From: CAZHFW01 sp964531675
GTDB taxonomy: Bacteria > Planctomycetota > Phycisphaerae > Phycisphaerales > UBA1924
Assembly (NCBI GenBank): GCA_964531675.1
Contig: CAZHFW010000036.1
Span: forward strand, 1 to 36,378
Reading direction: 5' to 3'
Length of the DNA: 36,378 nucleotides
Made by a program: the position numbers and the translations under genes. Below, in pieces: positions 34,201 through 36,378 of the stretch. A model generated the notes under the pieces. That model did no database searches and was not told where the DNA came from. It was given only the letters and a program-made list of their open reading frames with translations. How positions within the stretch are numbered: position 1 is the stretch's first letter; the number at the start of each line of letters is the position of its first letter.

Positions 34201-34556
34201 GAGACGAGGTACTCGCCGAACGACGAGCTCGCGACGGGCTCGGTGATGCCCACGACCTGGCCGAGCTTGGTCGAGGGGGCCGGGGCCTTGGGGCCCGCGG
34301 GGAGCTTCACGCGGATCCGGGTGAACACGCCCGACAACGGGGGGCCGGGGAGCGCCGCCAGGATGGGCCCGAGGGTGGAGGAGAGCTTCTCCTCCGACGC
34401 CGCGAAGGGATGCACATCCGGCGGATTGTCAACGCGGGGCGAAGAGAGCAGCCCGGGATCTTCGGCCCAGAGGCGGAGGGCCCCACCGGTCCAGCATGCG
34501 TGCAGCGCGATCGTCAAACGGGGCCCTTCTCTCTCGGAACCTGCAGCCGGGGCCAT
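31221..34556 (-). CDS. SNF2-family ATP-dependent helicase/translocase
   Basis: About 1111 residues. The N-terminal half (to ~560) has no catalytic motif and fits the SNF2-associated region of bacterial HelZ-like proteins. The SNF2 ATPase follows: ADDMGLGKT near 610 (Walker A), a Pro-rich insertion near 640-680, LDEAQYIKN near 752 (motif II, DEAQ) and ALTGTPVENRLSELW. The second RecA lobe ends with SLKAGGVGLNLTAA, FDRWWNPAVENQATDRAYRI and GQTRTVQVHKF. These are DNA translocases that remodel protein-DNA complexes or assist transcription and repair. The frame extends to 34619, but that would run into the tRNA-Lys gene. The ATG at 34556 is used here; a TTG at 34517 with AAGGG upstream is a good alternative. 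It is 31 nt upstream of the methyltransferase gene. Confidence 0.93.
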   Translation of the reverse strand: MAPAAGSEREGPRLTIALHACWTGGALRLWAEDPGLLSSPRVDNPPDVHPFAASEEKLSSTLGPILAALPGPPLSGVFTRIRVKLPAGPKAPAPSTKLGQVVGITEPVASSSFGEYLVSAMEITPKDAPVVLDGLLDAVEAGRDAEAGAPFECSRSIDFFASIARLARHLLSQQRFVPALHQSVSGDLRGVWQPWVSDEAAAQRVSLLVAGMPPAARAAVDDYGHQPWPIIDDALTRITDAMARRTFTRENLIDAIEGRDSAADLQVAWLAGMLGKESIVVASPAGRQELVRRVRTWISGLEERGASSAWRLMLRLNEPTDTGTKDEDPYWGLSFHLQSVDRPNLVLDASDIWMLPGDSATLSGKRIDGPQELLLGELGRASRIYPKLEKALEDSEPIELLLSTKQAYEFLREIKPVLLEQGFGVSVPDWWDSPMARLGARLRLESDELPPLATSGLSASAAGTQLGLGTLVRYRWEIALGDTTLSLNEFENLAGKRQPLVKVNGRWVEIRPEDVQAAIKFIRENPGGEMPVGDALRLAYASDVRQTGIQIVGMDASGWLSALINSEAAGKVLQALEPPGTFRGTLRPYQLRGLSWMYFMERLGFGLCLADDMGLGKTIQLLALLAHEREVLKAEREAGTAVPPPPPASPIASSGDSAETLNPDAPPPQAPKAPLPMGPTLLVVPMSVVGNWIHETARFCPHLKVLVHHGSTRLQGDTLLKQILESDMVVTTYALAHRDKDQLGLVRWRRIVLDEAQYIKNPAAKQAQAVRSLESDRRIALTGTPVENRLSELWSIMDFLNPGYLGSSHGFRQRFGIAIERYKDRTRSEQLRGLVRPFVLRRLKTDPTVVADLPDKLESREYCHLTTEQASLYEGCVRRMLMEVDKAEGIHRRGLVLSALIKLKQICNHPSQMLKDFEGSSGTPPEHARSGKCVRLLEMLDEVIAEGDNSLIFTQFRQMGHLLESMLRHRFGKDILFLHGGTPAKQREQMIQRFQKADGSSPILLLSLKAGGVGLNLTAATHVFHFDRWWNPAVENQATDRAYRIGQTRTVQVHKFVVRGTLEERIDQMIEQKIELAQNIIGDGERWLTELSTDQLRDLLTLREDAVGDEV

Positions 34557-34589
34557 TCCATCGGACCCCGACCGGTGGGTGCGGTCGAA

Positions 34590-34662
34590 TAAGGGCGCTG
34601 GGACTCGAACCCAGGACAAACGGCTTAAAAGGCCGCTGCTCTACCAACTGAGCTACGCCCTC
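34590..34662 (-). tRNA. tRNA-Lys (TTT anticodon)
   Basis: Minus strand: the acceptor stem is GAGGGCG/CGCCCTT and the D-arm begins TAGCTCAGTTGGTAGAGC. The anticodon stem GCGGC/GCCGT encloses the loop CTTTTAA, giving TTT. The T-arm is CTGGGTTCGAGTCCCAG. CCA is not encoded. A 7-bp hairpin (CCGAACG/CGTTCGG, 34674-34692) lies just upstream of its 5' end. Confidence 0.95.
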
Positions 34663-34895
34663 GGAAGCCCACGCCGAACGGTTCGCGTTCGGTGGGGACT
34701 TGGACTCGGATGGTAGGCGCGAACCGGCGAAAACTCGATTCGGGAGGATGCCCGCCGGAGCGGGCGCCCGGGACGAATCGGAGGCGGGAATCCGGGCAGG
34801 GCCTCGCGGAGAGCGGGAAGCGGGAGAACTCGCCAGGCGTGGAACAAGCGGGGCCGACGCGACGGCCGGGACCGGCCAACGGGACGCTCCGGTGC

Positions 34896-34924
34896 CATCA
34901 ACGTCGGTTCCTCCGACGTTGATG
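34896..34924. repeat. perfect 12-bp hairpin, member of the GTGCCATCA repeat family
   Basis: CATCAACGTCGG and CCGACGTTGATG form a perfect stem around a 5-nt loop, in the context GGTGCCATCA...TTGATGCTCC. The same GTGCCATCA start recurs in the tandem repeat at 35093-35269 (minus strand) and in the hairpin at 36256. No T-run follows on either strand. TAGACT, a possible -10 box, lies 18 nt after the TTGATG. I see no gene between 34663 and 35358; this stretch holds the hairpin, the N-gap and the tandem repeat. Confidence 0.7.
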
Positions 34925-34992
34925 CTCCCCAAGCTGTGCATGTAGACTCGGGCGTCGATCGAAGTTGGGGCGTTTGGGCTGCGCAGTCGACG

Positions 34993-35092
34993 NNNNNNNN
35001 NNNNNNNNNNNNNNNNNNNNNNNNNNNNNNNNNNNNNNNNNNNNNNNNNNNNNNNNNNNNNNNNNNNNNNNNNNNNNNNNNNNNNNNNNNNN
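34993..35092. other. assembly gap (100 N)
   Basis: Exactly 100 unresolved bases, the conventional placeholder for a scaffold gap of unknown size. It abuts a 95-bp tandem repeat, so the array probably broke the assembly and may be longer in the genome. Confidence 0.95.
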
Positions 35093-35269
35093 GAACGAGT
35101 TTGATGGCACGAGGGGCCAGAGGGAGCTTGACGCCACCCGCCACGGAAGACCTGGGAGTTTGGTGCCACCTGCCTGCACAGTCCACGGAACGAGTTTGAT
35201 GGCACGAGGGGCCAGAGGGAGCTTGACGCCACCCGCCACGGAGTACCTGGGAGTTTGGTGCCACCTGCC
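35093..35269. repeat. 95-bp tandem repeat, nearly two copies, with internal 13-bp sub-repeats
   Basis: Copy 1 is 35093-35187 (95 bp). Copy 2 starts at 35188 and matches for 82 bp with two substitutions (GGAAGACC to GGAGTACC). Each copy holds three versions of a 13-bp motif: GAGTTTGATGGCA, GAGCTTGACGCCA and GAGTTTGGTGCCA, at 35097, 35124 and 35156, then again from 35192. Spacing is 27, 32 and 36 bp. The reverse complement at the unit boundary, GTGCCATCAAACTCGTTCCG, matches the hairpin at 36256 in 18 of 20 positions. The array is cut by the N-gap on its left. Confidence 0.9.
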
Positions 35270-35358
35270 GAACAAGGTGAGCAAGGAAGACATATTAGCT
35301 TTCATGGAACATCTCACTTCGTATTATGGCTATTAGCACGCAGTGATGGAGAATTGCT

Positions 35359-36228
35359 GTGGGTTATGCAGTGTCTACCGCCGAGGCCGATGCGATCGTC
35401 TTTGCCCAGGGCGATCTCTGCGTCGCGGCGTCACAGAAGGACGCCCGAAGCCCACTTCGCGTGCGGGCTCCATTTCGCACGTTCGATCCGTTGATGGCCT
35501 GCCAGATTGGCCACTACTTATGGTGTGCGCGCAATGTCGAACGGTTCGAAGTTGCGTGTGTCAGCCTGGAGACCGGAGATGTAGTCTGGCGGCGGCGCAT
35601 GCCTCGCCACATCGATTCCGTTCGGTTCTCATCCCGCCTGGACATGGTGTTCGTGGTTTCCGATTGGACGTACATGCTGGACCCGAGAACCGGCATGGAA
35701 CGCGGGCAGGCTCGAGAGTGCAGCGGGGTTTGGGTCGGCCAGCATGGGCACGTCGCGGCCTCCGGGCCCCGCAAGCGGGGATGGCTGTCGGCCCAGGGCA
35801 AGTTGGAATCGCCTTGGGAGGCACGCCTGAGCAGTTGGATCCACTGCGCGGTGCCATGTGAGCGAGAAATCTTCTGGATCCTAGATGACGGCAGCCTGAT
35901 ACGGCAGCAGTTCGACGGCCCCACAACCATCGAAGACAAGCTGGACCATATCTCGTCCAGCACAGCTCGAGGAACTGTGGAGGGCGCCGATTGCCTCTTG
36001 TGGTGGCCCAACACAGAACTGGATGTGAACAGGGTCGTCAGGTACCGGCTCGCAGAGAAGTGGGCCGACTCGATGCGTCTGCCGATGATCGACGGCTACG
36101 AGTACTACGGGGCCACGGTCACTCGCGATGGCAGGTACGCGGCGACCAGCACCGGGCACTTCGTGTCATTGGATGACCTGCGTATCATCCCGGTGTGCGA
36201 GCATGCCCTTCCGGTGGGCGGCAGGTGA
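35359..36228 (+). CDS. orphan protein of unknown function, possibly beta-propeller
   Basis: A 289-residue soluble protein starting at a GTG with GGAG 7 nt upstream; a TGA lies in frame just before, so this start is well defined. The sequence is Trp- and Asp-rich with short strand-like blocks such as VACVSLETGDVVWRRRMP, SSRLDMVFVVSDWTYML and DGRYAATSTGHFVSL. These look like WD40/PQQ-type propeller blades, although too few are visible for a full propeller. There is no signal peptide or transmembrane span. Its DNA, and especially its leader (35280-35360), is visibly less GC-rich than the neighbouring genes, and related repeats flank it on both sides. It may be an acquired or lineage-specific gene. 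Confidence 0.7.
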   Translation: MGYAVSTAEADAIVFAQGDLCVAASQKDARSPLRVRAPFRTFDPLMACQIGHYLWCARNVERFEVACVSLETGDVVWRRRMPRHIDSVRFSSRLDMVFVVSDWTYMLDPRTGMERGQARECSGVWVGQHGHVAASGPRKRGWLSAQGKLESPWEARLSSWIHCAVPCEREIFWILDDGSLIRQQFDGPTTIEDKLDHISSSTARGTVEGADCLLWWPNTELDVNRVVRYRLAEKWADSMRLPMIDGYEYYGATVTRDGRYAATSTGHFVSLDDLRIIPVCEHALPVGGR

Positions 36229-36255
36229 GAGGCGGGTGGCATCACTCCCCAAACC

Positions 36256-36288
36256 GTGCCATCAGAGTCGTTCCGACGGACTTTGATG
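36256..36288. repeat. second hairpin of the GTGCCATCA repeat family
   Basis: CATCAGAGTC and GACTTTGATG form a 10-bp stem (one G-T pair) around a 9-nt loop, starting GTGCCATCA. The first 20 bases match the boundary of the 95-bp repeat (reverse complement) in 18 positions. It lies 28 nt after the orphan gene. It might serve as its terminator, but no U-run follows. Confidence 0.65.
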
Positions 36289-36310
36289 CACCGAGACGCT
36301 TCGGTACACT
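36283..36310 (+). promoter_or_regulatory. possible promoter formed by the hairpin's 3' arm
   Basis: TTGATG (in the 3' arm of the hairpin), a 16-nt spacer, then TACACT. This resembles a sigma70 -35/-10 pair. The expected transcription start falls at or next to the ATG at 36317, which would make that transcript leaderless or nearly so. Confidence 0.3.
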
Positions 36311-36316
36311 CCGGCG

Positions 36317-36378
36317 ATGCCCGTGGCGTTCATCCATCCGGTTTCACGCGAGGGGCCGCACACAGGACCGCAGCCCTC
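36317..36378 (+). CDS. possible start of a further gene, cut by the window end
   Basis: An ATG opens a frame reading MPVAFIHPVSREGPHTGPQP to the window edge without a stop. There is no Shine-Dalgarno box in front (CTCCGGCG). Support comes only from the promoter-like boxes upstream and the open frame, so it is tentative; the product cannot be named from 20 residues. Confidence 0.3.
   Translation, partial: MPVAFIHPVSREGPHTGPQP

Noticed and set aside
30158..34556. DISARM-type defence system (SNF2 helicase plus adenine methylase)
   Set aside because: No DrmA, DrmB or DrmC-like gene is present. The SNF2 protein looks like the general bacterial HelZ-like type, so two matching families are not enough to call DISARM.
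31062..34592. 1176-aa open frame on the plus strand opposite the SNF2 gene
   Set aside because: It lacks protein-like motifs and is rich in Arg/His/Asp/Leu, as expected for the antisense frame of a GC-rich gene. The minus strand has all SNF2 motifs.
34557..34619. N-terminal extension of the SNF2 protein to 34619
   Set aside because: It would translate the 3' half of the tRNA-Lys gene (34590-34662). Downstream starts at 34556 or 34517 are more plausible.
35093..35269. CRISPR array
   Set aside because: The 95-bp unit repeats as a whole, including the sequence between the 13-bp motifs. There are no unique spacers, the sub-repeat spacing varies and no cas genes are present.

Overview
The window is GC-rich bacterial chromosome with dense gene packing, many 4-nt stop/start overlaps and frequent GTG/TTG starts. 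A PEP-CTERM-like tail, a Wsp-type chemosensory operon, FkbM methyltransferases and large proteins of unknown function suggest a planctomycete, perhaps Phycisphaerae. This assignment is an inference from gene content only; no marker other than ribosomal protein S20 is present.

Layout. 1-4.8 kb: the 3' part of a large uncharacterised protein, a degenerate PEP-CTERM-like tail, tRNA-Glu with its terminator, a small unknown protein, a CPBP-family membrane protease, rpsT (S20) with promoter and terminator, and tRNA-Arg with promoter and terminator. 4.9-14.8 kb: one tightly coupled minus-strand operon that reads, in transcription order, receptor (WspA-like), CheW, CheR-TPR, CheW, CheA-REC hybrid, CheB, REC-HD-GYP, REC-SpoIIE/PP2C phosphatase. 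The first six genes match the Wsp order A-B-C-D-E-F. The usual output, the diguanylate cyclase WspR, is absent. Two other effectors, each with a WspR-like receiver, stand in its place: a predicted c-di-GMP phosphodiesterase and a predicted serine phosphatase. This is the most interesting system in the window.

15.0-16.3 kb: a dicarboxylate/amino acid:cation symporter. 16.4-30.2 kb: a surface-glycan region. The minus-strand half has an NAD-dependent epimerase, a three-domain protein (FkbM methyltransferase, Rossmann-like module, second methyltransferase), two paralogous glycosyltransferase-like proteins carrying one or two copies of the same Rossmann-like module, and a CgeB-like glycosyltransferase. 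The divergent plus-strand half has an HldE-like bifunctional enzyme with its two domains in reversed order, a GT2 glycosyltransferase, a xylulokinase-family sugar kinase and a divergent xylose isomerase-like TIM barrel. Together these look like a pathway that activates a sugar and attaches and methylates glycans on a surface or protein target.

30.2-34.7 kb: a D12-class adenine-specific DNA methyltransferase, a SNF2 helicase and tRNA-Lys, all on the minus strand. 34.7-36.4 kb: a repeat-rich, partly unassembled stretch. It has a perfect 12-bp hairpin, a 100-N gap, a 95-bp tandem repeat built from three versions of a 13-bp motif, an orphan and visibly less GC-rich gene of unknown function, a second hairpin of the same repeat family, and the start of a possible further gene.
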